This document shows positions 48,668 through 60,635 of a stretch of 64,000 nt of DNA, piece after piece (the stretch's first letter is position 1; each line of letters begins with the position of its first letter). Source of the DNA: Trichoderma breve (taxonomy: Eukaryota; Ascomycota; Sordariomycetes; Hypocreales; Hypocreaceae); NCBI RefSeq assembly GCF_028502605.1, contig NC_079232.1, positions 7,316,001 through 7,380,000 of the forward strand. The letters run 5' to 3'. Under the pieces are notes generated by a model, which searched no databases, had not been told where the DNA came from, and saw nothing but the letters and a program-made list of their open reading frames with translations. The position numbers and the translations under genes were made by a program.

Positions 48668-49456
48668 CATTTCCAAGATGATTCTGCCCTGTTAAACCCA
48701 CCATCTGTCTTTAGCATCATTGGGCTAATCAAGGAGAGGCCGGTGTATACGCGTCACGGAGGTTCATCTTCTTAGCAAAGCCGCTCTCGAGAGATGTTAG
48801 TCGCAATGATTGTTAGTCATGAGGTTTTGTATTACTGACATGCAACTCTTGGCTAGAACCTGATCCATTTACACCCCACAAACATAATAAAGGTTAATGC
48901 TACAAATTGGTATATTCACAGTAATTTACTAGTGAATTATCTTAGCTTAGCAGTATAAGTTACAAGACACACACAGATATCATCAGGTAGTTTACAAAGA
49001 CATCATTTCAAGCCCCATAATGCGATATTTCCAGCAGTCAAGTCTATCTCTGGGAATAGCAAAGATAAACAGCTAAGTATTTACGTTATATGCATATAAA
49101 ATTACCTCTCCTTTTCTATCATTCAGTACTTTATCTTGTTGTCCATAGAGAAAATGTACTCTTTGCTGATGGTCTCATTATGTTGTCCAGTAAACTGCGA
49201 AACTAAGCTTTGTGATGCTTGTGGGGCGTACCATCGGTAAAGCTCGTTCTTCTCTTTGGAGTTAGTGCCAAAAACAACATGAATGATGACAAGTCTCCTA
49301 CTCCGCCACGTAAATAGTTATAGGCAGAAAGATGATGCTGACCCTAGAATCATAGATATGATGTGAACTAACTGGCGAATGCTCCATATCTGTTAGAAAC
49401 TTTACCTTGTCTGCTTGTATACGTCGTCTCGCATCTCAGCCACGGTCCGTTGGCTA

Positions 49457-49590
49457 TTCCATTTGGGGCTATCGCTGCGGTGGGCTGTGGCTGCAGTAGG
49501 CTCGCTTTGCCTCGCTTTGCCCTTTGTGGTAACGGCTGCGGTAGGATTGGCTTTTCCGTTTGGGGCCATTCTTGCGGTTGGGCAGCTTTT
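49457..49590. repeat. Degenerate direct repeat unit, two copies
   Basis: TTCCATTTGGGGCTATCGCT (from 49457) and TTCCGTTTGGGGCCATTCTT (from 49554) begin similar blocks, each followed by GCGGTKGG. Between them GGCTGYGGYAGG-like words and a CTCGCTTTGC pair recur. One frame through the block is hydrophobic but has no recognisable family. Confidence 0.5.
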
Positions 49591-49900
49591 CCTATTGGAG
49601 ATAGCGATACGAGTTGATCATTACCCTACGAGTGTTTGACAGGATTTGATCAACTCGAATCCTATAGATACTAACTTAAAACCAAGTTATTTAGTGAAGA
49701 GTAAACATATATGCATAATTAGCATTCGTATACCTTTAACAACTCGGGCCCATCAGACTCATTATAAAAGCAAGACTCTGTTAATGCCTTTACACATTCA
49801 CTTCTACAACCCATTCCAACTTTTGCTTAATACCCACACCAAGTTCTTTGAGAATAACAACTCATATCCCTTGTCGCATCACTAAACGTTTTTCCCCGTC

Positions 49901-51046
49901 ATGGTTGCCATAGATCAGTCATCTCGTATTCTCGTGTTTGCTAGAGCGGATGATGATGATTCTTGCGCTCGCCCTACCACGGACGATAATGGAGACGTCT
50001 TAAGCATTGGCATCACGACACACACGCTATTGAAGATTCTCTCGGCTGTCTTTCTCGGCCTGACTGTTCTCAACAGCATAATTCACATTACGCGACATCT
50101 TACCAGATACACCGCTCCAATTCAGCAGCGACAAATTATCCGGATAATCTTGGTCCCTACCGTCTTTGCCATATTCTCTTTTCTTTCTGTACTATTCTAT
50201 CAGACGTCCATATACTTGCGTCCATTGGCTGAAATCTACGAATCCATCGCTATTCCCGCAATCTTCATACTCTACGTTCATTACGTTTTCCCCGGTAGCC
50301 ACTCATGGCGGGAACTTTTTTATCGGCTTGAAGATCCATATAGTAGAGAGGCCAGCATTGCTGGCGGCGATGTGACTTGGTTCAAACGCACCTGCGTCTT
50401 TGTTTTCCAGTATGTTAGATGCAACTAGAGCTCTATTGTGTGTTTGCTAACCCAGCTGTGTTACAGATACCCAATCTCAAAAACAGCTTCTTCGATTGTG
50501 GAGATTGCCACGCAAGGCGCTGGAGTGTACTGCGTCAACTCGCTGGCTCCGCGCCATGCACATCTTTGGTGCGAGATCATAAATGTTCTGTCAATTGTGT
50601 TGGCCGTACCGCATGTCATTCGCTTCGAGCGCCGAATGAAGGAACACATTGATCCAAATCACAAGCCTGGAGTCAAACTGTGGACCTTTAAAGGTTTTGT
50701 TTTCCTTCAGTTTGTACAGTTGATCCTCTTTGGGTTACTGAATGGCCGACTCTCTCACCCAACTGCGTCCATTACTTTCAATGACCTGTATTATGGTATT
50801 CCTGCTACTCTGACCTGTATAGAGGCATGGATTTTCACGATTATTTTTATGTGGTCTTTCTCAACGAAAGAGTATGCGCCCAAAAACATTGATGGACAAT
50901 GCCATCGTATGCCCTTTTGGCGCGCGCTTCTGGACTCTCTCAATATTGCAGACCTTGTTGGAGCAATAGCCACATTGATCCGTATTCTGATGGAAGGAAA
51001 TTGGCAACCGGTTAGAGAAGACCAAAACGGTGGCGAAAGAAAGTGA
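49901..51046 (+). CDS. DUF300 / OST-alpha (TMEM184) family membrane protein
   Basis: Exons are 49901..50409 and 50467..51046 (57-bp intron, phase 2), giving 362 residues. About seven membrane helices are visible, starting with TLLKILSAVFLGLTVLNSIIH. Family features include the RIILVPTVFAIFSFLSVLFY helix, the IAIPAIFILYVHYV segment, Q-YPISKTASSIVEIATQ across the splice, and KGFVFLQFVQLILFGLL in the second half. Animal OST-alpha relatives carry organic solutes such as bile acids; fungal members are uncharacterised and often vacuolar or plasma-membrane proteins. No operon logic is visible: the gene stands between an esterase and a regulator. The substrate is unknown. Confidence 0.85.
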
Positions 51047-51366
51047 ATAGACGACATTACGAGGCAATTCGAAGGACTACATCTGTACCAGCCCCGTCTG
51101 CATCGAGCATTCACTAGATCAAGGCCAACACACCGCATTCAGGGCCGTGAAATAATGAGCACATCTGGTGGAGCAACATAAGTATTGGAATGGAGTAGAA
51201 GAAAGGATTTGGGACTGTTTATATGGTATTCAGTATCAAACAAAGTAGAAGGGATTTTGTTTTACAGCATAAAGGCACATTTCATACTTAGTAACTGCAT
51301 TTAGAGAAATTACAACATTTAAAAAATATTCAAGTGTATTCTGCATGCCCCTTGACTGCTAATGTC
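51047..51366. other. Convergent intergenic region
   Basis: This 320-bp gap separates the 3' ends of the DUF300-family gene and the following minus-strand regulator. Its right half is AT-rich 3' flank sequence. No gene is seen. Confidence 0.5.
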
Positions 51367-53195
51367 TTAGCTGTACTTTGTAATGAACGCTTGTGCCTTT
51401 GCTAAACTCATCGAATTCTTTAAGAATGCGAGTACACCTTGCACCCAGCCTCGCCTAAATTCAACGTCCAATTTCTGAACATGTTTGTTTTGCAAACATG
51501 CCATAGCCGCAGAAAGAGGCCATAGCATCAGCATGCCTCTGAGGCTGTACAACTCTTCTGTCGATTGCGGGTCATCCAGACCACCAGTTGCCGTCAATTG
51601 AAGCATGGACGGCACAGTCATACAAAGGTCATTGATGATCTCCATCAGCAGTGCAGCAGTAGACGAAACAATAGACTCATCAATTCCAGGTGTATTGGTA
51701 TCGGAGCGTAATGAGTCGACACTCGGGTGAGCACACTCGAGGATAGCGAGATTTAGCAATAGACGAGTACCGCGGTAGAGGTTTGTGGATAATGCGGCGA
51801 GGAAGCTATCGTATATGAGCATTTCGGTTGGAGAGCCTGAGAGGCTGAAGAGCTCTCGAGCCCATTGTGGCCGGCTGTGAGCGTTTACGGGGCAAATTCG
51901 GGTTGAAGCCCATTCCCCGGGGCTGGTGTTTCGCTGATACCACTCTTCCAGCGCTTCATCAAGATCCATAGGCTCCTGGAGTCGTGGGTGCAGTTTCTGT
52001 GATAGGTTTCCGTTCGGTTTCTCATTTTCAATTGATGAAGACTGCTGCGTGAGATCATATCGCATTTGACAGGCTTTGTGCATAAGAGTGGTCAAGTCGG
52101 ATCTGGGGTCGCTTGTTGCATGTAGTTTCATATCAGCAAGAAACGATGGTGGTGGCTCATTGTTGGCGAGACAAAATATGAGCTAAAGGGAAATTAGTAA
52201 AGGGTTGCTCATCCAGACATCTGCGGTCTTGAAGCTGAGAGAAAGCGGGACGCATACGGTTTGCATGTGGAGGACGGGCGCATAACAGGGTTTGTCAAGT
52301 CGTTTGCTCCCCTCGCCGCCCTCCCAAAAATGTTCCAGGATGGAAATGGCTCCCCGCAGGTGGATAGCGTAAATCCCATCAAAATCTGTCGAGGTCATAA
52401 CCTATTTACCATTAGTATTCAAGATTTACGATACAAAGATGAGACACGACTGACTTCGTAAATGCCCAGGAGGAAAATACCGAAGAGGACTTCCTCCATC
52501 TTAATCTTCCCAGCAGTAGATTTAGACATTACGCTTGCAAATCGACCGAGGGCATCGTTATAGAACACAACGGCAGCATCCTTGGCCTCTTGGGACTTGA
52601 GCCTGCCACCAAAGTTTACCAGTGAAAGCGCTGACAATGCAGAATGAAACCATGAGTTTGGCGACGAGTCTGCCATCATTTGAGGAATCTGATCGAGCGA
52701 GCCTCTGATCTCTGCAACACGGTCTTGTGGGCTTGCAAAATCGTAGAGGAAACGCAACTGAACCATATGTTGAAGCGATGGACGCAAAGAAACCGACTTG
52801 GGGACTAGGGCGCTATTGGAATATGCTTGTTGCGATGATGCTACTTGCATGCTGTTCGTCCCTGCCGGCGAAGGAGAACGCCTAGGCCTAGTTGCTCGTC
52901 GTCGCCATTTCGACTTTGCAGTCTCTGCTGCATGATGGCTTTGGTTCCGTAGAATCAAGTCGAATGTGTCTTTATACTCGCATACTTGGGTGGCTTTTCT
53001 GCAGCGCAAGCAGCTAGGCTTATTTTCATCACACTGGCATGGTTAGCACAGTTCATTCAGTTTAAGAAAAGTAACCCCAAGCCAGGCCTGAGAATCTTCT
53101 CAATGAAAAGGCGCAATCTCTCAATAAAATATTGTTACCTTGACTTTGATAGAAACACATCTCCGACAACCTTTGCTAGGACCGTTATATGGCAT
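51367..53195 (-). CDS. Zn2Cys6 transcription factor
   Basis: Exons are 53195..53139, 53033..52455, 52401..52258 and 52182..51367 (introns 105, 53 and 75 bp), giving 531 residues. The 57-nt first exon is needed to complete the zinc cluster: MPYNGPSKGCRRCVSIKVK joins CDENKPSCLRCRKATQVCEY, placing cysteines at 10, 13, 20, 27, 30 and 37. A frame starting at 53009 lacks four of the six cysteines. The remainder has fungal regulator features (PNSWFHSALSALSLVNFGG, EVLFGIFLLGIYE, IYAIHLRGAISILEHF, PTEMLIYDSFLAALSTNLYRG). It is a nuclear regulator of unknown target. It lies back to back with an amino acid permease gene downstream on the same strand order. Confidence 0.87.
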
Positions 53196-53686
53196 AGTTA
53201 TTGCTGACGCGTAATGAGCGGTGGTGGAGGTCGATCTATTGTAGCCTGGTATATTTACAGCGGTTAAAACAGGCCTCCCTTCTACGGGGGATGTGCCCGG
53301 AATTAAATAAGGCCCGGTTCGCTCCCTGTTGGCTCTCTGAGCATCAACAAACCGAACAAAACGGGTTTTAACCGGATATTAGGGAGTAGGAGCCCGATGG
53401 ATTATCAAGTAGTGTGACATGCAGACGCCATGGAAGCAATGGATGTTTTTTGGACTAAACTTGGAGAGCTATTTTATAACTATCTTAACAGCAGCTCGAT
53501 GGTATATACTATTCGCAATTTGGATCAGGATGTACCTCGAAGTTTTTACAGTGAGCGTAGATCGGTATGCGGCTCCCTGGGCTAGGGACAGGGCTGGATA
53601 TGCAACTTGCCAGCTACTTATTTAGTAGTGGTTATATATTTACTACTCCTTTACTTCCTCCAATACCATTGCCCACATGGCTGTTT
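53196..53686. other. Regulator promoter and permease 3' flank
   Basis: This 491-bp gap is the upstream region of the minus-strand regulator. It contains CGG/CCG words near 53285-53380 (for example AACCGGATA and GCCCGGTTCG) that could bind Zn2Cys6 proteins. No gene is seen. Confidence 0.4.
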
Positions 53687-55654
53687 TTACTCCAGTCTCC
53701 GTTGACGAAATCGTGCGAAAAGACGCAAGTTCCTTTGGGGAGCTTCTCTCTTCTCCTCTCTCTCTGCAGCTTGTTTCTCTTCGGCTGTAATGCGACCCGT
53801 GAAAAGGTCCATTGATGCTGGCTGCACGCGACAGTATCGAAAGAGGAGTTTTGGACCCAATATGAGCACAATATGAATGGGAATTCCCACATAAGCGAAC
53901 ACGAATGGCTTCGCCTGAAAGGACGGTATAAAGTTGTTTACGCCTAGAGAATGAAAATATGTTAGAATGCATTTTGCTGCCAATTGAGTAACGAGAGCAG
54001 CCAAATCCCAACATACCATTAAACAAAATAACAAGACATGTAATGAAAAGGCTTCCAGAGACTCTCAATTTCATCCACGACTCGGTATAAGGAAGGCTAG
54101 CGCGGGGCATATTTTGTGCCTCCATACCGCGCCGGAATGACAGATAAGTAACCATGATGCTAATCCAGTTAAATAAGCCGAAAATGGTGGCAAGCGATAC
54201 AAGATCGCTGAATACCTGATTACTGCCAGTCGTGACGTTCATTAGCGCCAAGAGAAAGAAGATGGAAGCCGTTCCAACCGCCACAATAGGGACAGCGCCG
54301 TAGGTCCTGGTAAATATTTGAGGCAAGTAGTTGTCACGAGCTAGGCCGTAGAGTGTTCGTGATGCGATATATATATCTATCCGTCATTAGCGATGCGGCG
54401 CTATTATGATCATTTGATGCACTCACCCGAGTTTGCTGCGCTCAACACAAAAACAAGCAGGCAGCCATTAATGAAGCCCGGGAGAAAACTGATGCCTGCA
54501 TCCTTGATCGCCACAATAAAAGGAGAAGCGCCTATTACATAGTAAGTAAATATGCATAAGAGTCCATATATTGAGAAGGGTAATAAGATCGGCATACCAG
54601 CTCCTGTCTTTGAGTGAGTTGCAGTCATCAAGTTAGGGCTGTTGTACGGCACAACCAAACCCAAGAGAAAAACAGCCCCTACATAAAGAAACAGAATACG
54701 CCAGAATGTCTGTCGTATAGCACGAGGAATCACCTTCCATGGCTTGTCTGCCTCTCCAAAGGCCACACCGACGACCTCTGTTCCCATGTATACGAAGCCC
54801 GCGCTGACCATGCAGGACCACCAGCCCAGAAACCGCCCCGTTGCTCCCTCAACGAGATGGGCATTGAAAGCTCCAGGATCTTTCCAGTAGCGGAATCCGA
54901 GTCTGTCATGATTCGGGCCTCCGCCGAGATCAATGACCAAGCAGAGTATCATCAGTCCCAGAATCACGAGGGTCTTGATGATTGCGGCGACAAATTCGAT
55001 TTCTCCAAAAACCTTGACTGGGAAAAGCTAAAGTGGTTTGTTAGATTCCATTTATTCAGCTTGAGGGATTGGTCGAGACTAACATTGATAAAAATGATCG
55101 GGACTGCAAATGAGACAATCCAGACGCCAACATTGACATGGGGCAGCCAATACTGCATTATGAGGCCGGACGCGGTCAAGTTGTTGGCTAAAAGAACGGC
55201 ATACTTGCAGAAGTAGTTCAGTCCTGTTGCGAATCTATGTCAAGTTGCAACTTGTTAGTTGACCATGATTGGATCTCCATGAATAGTCGAATACTTACCC
55301 ATAGGCTGGATCTACAAAGCGTGCTGCGTATCCACTGAATCCCTTGTCCATGGGAAAGGCCGTTGCCATCTCTCCGTAAGCAACAAGCACGTTGTAACAG
55401 ATAAACCCCAGAATGGCAAATGCTATCAGCATCGAGCCAGGCCCTCCGTTAGCTAGAGCAGCGCCCGTTGCAATCAGCAGTCCAGTACCAATAGAGCCGG
55501 CGATCGAAAACATGTTGATTTGCCGGCTGTTGAGGTTCCTCTTGAGTTGGCCATTTTGGCCATTTGTGGGAGCCTGGTTGGTCTCATCCGTTGGTATCGC
55601 GATGCCGATAACACCTTCATCTTGATCAAAGGTCGGTTTCGGCGAGGCTTCCAT
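53687..55654 (-). CDS. Amino acid permease (yeast amino acid transporter family)
   Basis: There are six exons: 55654..55299, 55234..55084, 55027..54598, 54531..54427, 54376..54017 and 53943..53687, giving 552 residues and about 12 helices. Family motifs are RQINMFSIAGSIGTGLLIATG in helix 1, YGEMATAFP, the FALGY-like end FVDPAYG-FATGLNYFCKY, YWKDPGAF, TEVVGVAFGEADKP with RAIRQTFWRILFLYVG, GAGASPFIVAIKDAG, and SAANS-DIYIASRTLYGLARDNYLPQIF. These are signatures of proton-coupled plasma-membrane amino acid permeases. Intron 3 (54532..54597, 66 bp) is in frame and stop-free; it is removed here because GAGASPF is the family sequence. The C-terminal tail is cytoplasmic and highly charged. Substrate range is unknown. 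Confidence 0.92.
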
Positions 55655-56797
55655 ACTTCAAATGAGAGTTCTCTGTCGGAAGTGTGGAGTATTGTAGGAT
55701 TGAGGGGAGAGTATTCACGGAGCCGGGATAGACAAACGATCTGGCTTGCTCATTCAACTTCCCCATGGGGTCGTCATCCCATTTGTATCCAGATTAGCTA
55801 TATACGTGCTGTCAAATCTATCAGCACTTACAAGCATCACAGGACGATGGCGATTCGGCGCCGAAACCCCGGCTGGAGACGTGCTATCTCGAAGCCTTGA
55901 CAGGTAGACACTAAACCTTACGCTACCCCATAGTTTAGGCCGGAACTAGAGCGTGGCTGACTTTGTCAATTGTATTTCTACTATGGCCCAAGGCTTGGGT
56001 TTGTGAATAGGATCTAAGTCTTTCAGCAATATAGTTGTCAGAAGTGTGGAAAGTTTATAGGATAAATGCTCTATCTATCACTGGGACACAAGGTATCCCC
56101 GGCGGAGGCAAACAACTAGAGTAAAATGAGCCAAGTTTGGTATGATAACATGGCACCTATATGTACTGTAAAAAAGAGCAGAACTTGTCAAGTATGGATG
56201 AAGCTAAAATAGCCGACTGTAGGGGACGCTGTGAAACATGAATGGTCTTCGGCGAAAAATCACCGAGACCCTGAGTGATCGCACTAGCCCACTTGCCCAC
56301 GTCGCGGAGTTATTAGATATTACCAGTCCTGACTACTCATCGCTGCAGTATCACTTTCGGTACATTTGTGTCCAAAATCCCCGGGACACCCGAGATAAAC
56401 TAGTACAGCTAAAATGAACTCTTATATGTAGCTTAAATCTAGAAACTATACCAGCGTGTCTAAAGTATATAATCTATGGTATTAAATTAATCACTACAAA
56501 AGCAAACAGTCAATTGGCCATACATTGCTATATGCACTCAGATTGCTAAGCAAAGTCTGATTGATGGTGTAAGCTAGGAGTATAACGCCGCCACTTCACT
56601 ACTTTACACCTCACTGCTTGTTCTTGATTTCAGCTTGTCTTCCTGTGGAAACTGCCCCATTCATCAAAGTTGTACTACCATTTAATATAAGTTAATAGAA
56701 CGCTGCATTGTTCAACCAATGGTGTGTTAGTTGCTTTACTTATGCCTTCGTCAACGCCATAATGCTCATACCCAGCTAATAGAGTTCCCCTTCCCCC
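55655..56797. other. Permease promoter and gene-free interval
   Basis: This 1.1-kb region lies upstream of the permease and downstream of the small secreted protein gene. No open frame has recognisable content, and no repeats or RNA genes were seen. Confidence 0.45.
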
Positions 56798-57145
56798 TTA
56801 ATTTGGAGTACATTCAGAATTTCGAACTGATGTCTTAAACTTGATTCCATGCTGCACACACATCCAATCCCCAGGCTTGAGACACTGAATTACACCGTTC
56901 GACATGTGTACAGCAATTTTCTTGTGTTCGCCCATTCCTTTCTCGTGGACTAGTTGAAGGGACCCGGCTTTTACCTTGCGACGTTTGGATGATGGGCTAA
57001 CCACGTATGAAGAACCCACAAGTGCTCCGCTGCAGTTGGGTTCGGAATGTGGTATGGCAACCAGGTCATTGTTGGCAGCTGATGGTCCGATATTTCCGAA
57101 TTGAATGAGGAAAACTGCCAAAAGATGCGTTGTAGGGAACTTCAT
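56798..57145 (-). CDS. Small secreted four-cysteine protein
   Basis: This is a single exon of 115 residues. The N-terminus MKFPTTHLLAVFLIQFGNIGPSAA is a signal peptide, leaving about 90 residues that are basic and carry four cysteines (in NCSGA, IQCLK, WMCVQ and SECTPN), an even number compatible with two disulfides. I recognise no family. Size, secretion signal and even cysteine count are typical of fungal small secreted proteins, a class that includes effectors, antifungal and adhesion proteins, but none of these functions can be assigned. It is followed by a 2-kb gene-free gap and then a second small secreted four-cysteine protein on the other strand. Confidence 0.65.
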   Translation of the reverse strand: MKFPTTHLLAVFLIQFGNIGPSAANNDLVAIPHSEPNCSGALVGSSYVVSPSSKRRKVKAGSLQLVHEKGMGEHKKIAVHMSNGVIQCLKPGDWMCVQHGIKFKTSVRNSECTPN

Positions 57146-59238
57146 GGCGGAAGAAGTTCCTTTCTCAACGGAATAGATGATGATATGGGAGAGAAAGGTG
57201 TAGGACCGGTATCAAAGATGACTTCAAGTTGAGAGAATGTAAAGCCAGGAAACAAATGATAGCCGTTGTTTGTAGTAAAATAGTTTGCCTTTATATCTAT
57301 AACTTCATGTTGGCGACAAATCTTAATTCGGAAGCCTCCTTTCGGAAATCTCATTTCCGAAGTCTCGCTGCCAAAGTCTTACTTCGCTGGCATCTGAATC
57401 CTACAGCCAGCTCAGATTTTGTTTTTATTGGATGATATACGAAGGTGAGATAATTCTTTTTCATATGGATGGGACTATGTCACTGTGGGTTTTCTTTTGC
57501 AGCGAGTATTTGTATACAAACATGAAATACGTAATACTAGTGGATAAGTATCCAGGAAGACTGCTCATAAGGGGATTAATGGCCAATATAACGGTTACCC
57601 AGTATAGATGTAACTTGCAAATCTTGACCCACGCTACATTAAGCCTAAATAAAGGCTGACGGCGATTTTCAGAATCCTGGGTTTCCTCGGGGTTCAAGTG
57701 GAGGCCAAAAAGGCGAGAGAAAACATGACCGTTCTGTCTGTAAATTTCGATATGACAGATGGCAACGGCTTACATCTCCTGCTCTCATTAATGCTAATAT
57801 TATCTCTTTGCATGAAGCCTGTTTACAATATATCGGAGTATAATTTATTATGTTGAGTTTATAGGTAAGTTCCCATGCTGTTGACAAAATGTATTATAAA
57901 GTCGATTGTGTCTACAAACCCCAGGTTCAGCTGCCCGTAAGTAGGCTATTCTATGTAAGGCAGGTAGAGTACATTGGTCATACCCTAATTCGCCTTTGTA
58001 GCAAACGGAGAAATAAGAACGAGGGTGGCAAGGGCAGCAACTTTACTTTATCTTAACCTAGTTAACACGAATCCCTCCAGGCAGCAGTAATAACTGCTGA
58101 TATTTTCCAAGAGCTATAAGAATACCTTCGTAATCAATTACACTGGGTATAGTTAATAGGATTCAGGCAGCAAGAATTATTTTCTCTTCTTACCACAGAA
58201 CAATTAGTGCAACTAACAATTGTTTGTAAACAACTGTGCTCCGCAAATAGGAAGGTAAGCACTAACTTCAGCTTCCCGTTAGCTCTGCTTTGGGCGACCA
58301 GCCGTTTGGCGACGAGCCGTTGTCTGTGTAACTGACTGTCCGACCTGTGCCTCAGCCAAATAATTGGTCGACCAATGGAGATGTTAATGGCGAATGTGGC
58401 GAAGTCATAAATGGCTATCATGTAACCTCACGCGTTGCTGAATGCTGTAAATCTCATTTGGTTCGAATTTGAGACCCGTTCGTTCAACCAATTGCATTGA
58501 TCAACTTGGACTAGACAGCGATGCGCGTCACACTAGATCAGCGTTCCGCCGTATCAATTAAGTAATAATGTATACTTCAAAGAATCATTGATCATTAAGA
58601 CTAGACAATATGATATATTGTATTGGGATAGTAATGTAAGTGTTAGGGGCTTAATACACAATGTACCCTGGCGGTTAACACCTAGGTTCATGATAAATCT
58701 GATGTCTCTATTACTGTTTGGTCATACAGAGCAAAGGATGAGAACTTTTTTCGGCTTCCCCTTTTGAGTGATCCCTGCTAAATTGTGGCAGGGATTCCTA
58801 ATACAGATGTATGTTTCAATCATGATGCTATCTAAAATCCAACACTGGAAGTGTAAGCGAAGAGATCAAGCCGAATTGCTCACCCCACCTACAACGAGAT
58901 TCTGTGCTGCAACCGACTTGTCATGATCCTTCCTTTCTACTAAGCTCTTGGAAGGATTAAATATGGAGATATAGCTCCGGACATCTTAGGGAACACCTAA
59001 ACTCCATCTCACATATGTCCAGGGGATGTTGCTATAGCAGCCTATCTCGCGCTCGCGCTCGCGTTTCTAATAGTTAGCGAGATGCTAGAGTTGAGACAGA
59101 GAGAATTCAGATATAAACCTGCTTTCGTGTCATAAAGATGAGTGAGTAGTCCAGTTTGACTAATTTGTCAAACAAGCGTCATTCACCTACGCATGCTCAA
59201 TCGACACACTATCAATATAAACTATCTATACATTTAAA
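57146..59238. other. AT-rich gene-poor gap between two small secreted protein genes
   Basis: This 2.1-kb divergent gap holds AT-rich sequence with a perfect inverted repeat, ACAATAT-GAT-ATATTGT, at 58605..58621, and three head-to-tail GCTCGC hexamers near 59050-59065 flanked by ATCTCGC and GCGAGAT, which could form a hairpin. No gene or transposon motif was seen. Confidence 0.45.
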
Positions 59239-59723
59239 ATGAAGCAAGTCTTGTAACTACGATTTTCATTTCTCGGCTAACCTCTTACTATAGAATCGCA
59301 ATTATTCTTGCATTTCAAGCAATGCTTTTTGGCGCTGCATCTGCGGCTCCTCTCGAAGGTCGCTCAATCTGCCTCGCCAACTTTGTTGGTACAAATAGCG
59401 AGGGGGGTGGTGGTCCTGGCCAAGCGCCTCTTACTTATAACGATTTTGGAATCACAATTACTGGAGGTGGCAAGAAGTTTCACCATAAGATGACAGAAGA
59501 CGCTGATAATGGACTGTTCCACCGAGGCGTTAAAGGTGAAAAAATCGGCAGCAAGAACGGCGTCAAGATACATGCTAATTGGAACTACGCAAATAATTCT
59601 TGGCTTGGTTGTTATGTTAAGAGAAATGGGCACAAGTACATTGGCAAGGTTAAAACGCCTGATATTCATATCGGCACGGTGACCGTCACTGAAGACCACT
59701 GCACTGTTCATTTCCCTTGCTAG
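59239..59723 (+). CDS. Small secreted four-cysteine protein with a 14-nt first exon
   Basis: Exon 1 is only 14 nt (59239..59252), followed by a 41-bp intron with a GCTAACC branch site (59253..59293, phase 2) and exon 2 59294..59723, giving 147 residues. The join yields MKQVLIAIILAFQAMLFGAASA, a complete signal peptide ending in ASA; starting at the downstream ATG (59322) would leave only a short, weak leader. The mature part is glycine- and lysine-rich (TSEGGGGPGQAPLT-like region, ITGGGKKFHHKM, HRGVKGEKIGSKNGVK) with four cysteines (SICLAN, LGCYV, DHCTV and the final FPC). The chain ends one residue after the last cysteine pair motif CTVHFPC. I recognise no family and assign no function. It has no homologue-like match to the other small secreted protein beyond cysteine number. 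Confidence 0.7.
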
Positions 59724-60635
59724 ATAAGATGGGAACTAGTTTGATGAAGCTTTCAGGCTGGCATCGTGAGCAATGGATAGCTAGCGTTAGTAATGAAGCT
59801 GAGTTTGGCTTGACTTTCCGATATGAAAGTGGAATATCTCCTCGGACAAGATAGCTTGAAATAAGACAAGTCATAGTCACACAATAACCTCCAGCCGCGG
59901 CTGCAGCTTTTCTCCTGGACTAATGCAGCCACAACTGCCAAATTAGATTATTCCCTGCCTCATTCTCGCTTAGAGTCACTGATAGTCTTTAAACAAGCTG
60001 AATCTCTGATTTGTTGGATTCTAGCCAACCAAGTTCAAAAGTGCGTTCCGTAACTATCAATGAAGGGGTAGTAACTCTACCCACTCGTTAGAAACTACAT
60101 ACTCTAGCGTAATGATGAATCCCTCCAGGCAGCAGCATTTATCACTGTTGTAGCAATCATCATGTACGATACTGTAGCATATTGCTTGTAACTTTGGAAT
60201 GGGTAGGATGTAAGAAAATCGATCATACATTTCCGTAAGTTCCTGCTATTGGCTTGCCGTCTCTCATTGAAATGTCTTTTTGTCATAAGTTACACTCACC
60301 TGCTCCATGAGTCTTAGCTTCGCGTAAAAGGTCTGGAAAGAGAGAGTCGAAAATGGGACCAAGGATGACCTAGATATGAGAAGGAAGAGGAAATACGGAG
60401 TAGTGACGCGCAAATCCACTTTTGGTTGGGGATTGACTGCAACACTCATCATCCTGCCACTGGTCAGACAATGTCTGACATATGACGTCTCTAGGCATTG
60501 ATGTACTTTCTCCATCCCTATAAATATTCAGCAACTTCAATGTCATACTATCTAGGCACAAATAATATCTCAGTATCTCCTTCATTTGCGCCACCTCGCT
60601 CCAGCCTATGAAGTCTCACAGACCCAGCATTTAAG
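59724..60635. promoter_or_regulatory. Promoter region of the GH43-like gene
   Basis: This 912-bp gap ends in a core promoter: TATAAATA at 60519..60526 is 110 bp before the GH43-like start codon. No coding content is seen in the rest. Confidence 0.45.
60519..60526 (+). promoter_or_regulatory. Putative TATA box of the GH43-like gene
   Basis: TATAAATA lies 110 bp before the start codon, in the expected orientation. The assignment rests on sequence and distance only. Confidence 0.45.

Larger units (their letters stand above)
48590..49900. other. Divergent intergenic region with TATA element and degenerate repeats
   Basis: TATATATAA on the minus strand (48659..48667) is about 70 bp before the esterase start, and the 10-mer TTGGATTCTG is duplicated next to the start codon. 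At 49457..49590 there are degenerate direct repeats (see separate entry). No supported gene is seen; an AT-rich tract spans 48880-49120. Confidence 0.45.

Noticed and set aside
49415..49639. 74-residue hydrophobic frame
   Set aside because: It arises from the degenerate GC-rich repeats and has no family or convincing start context.
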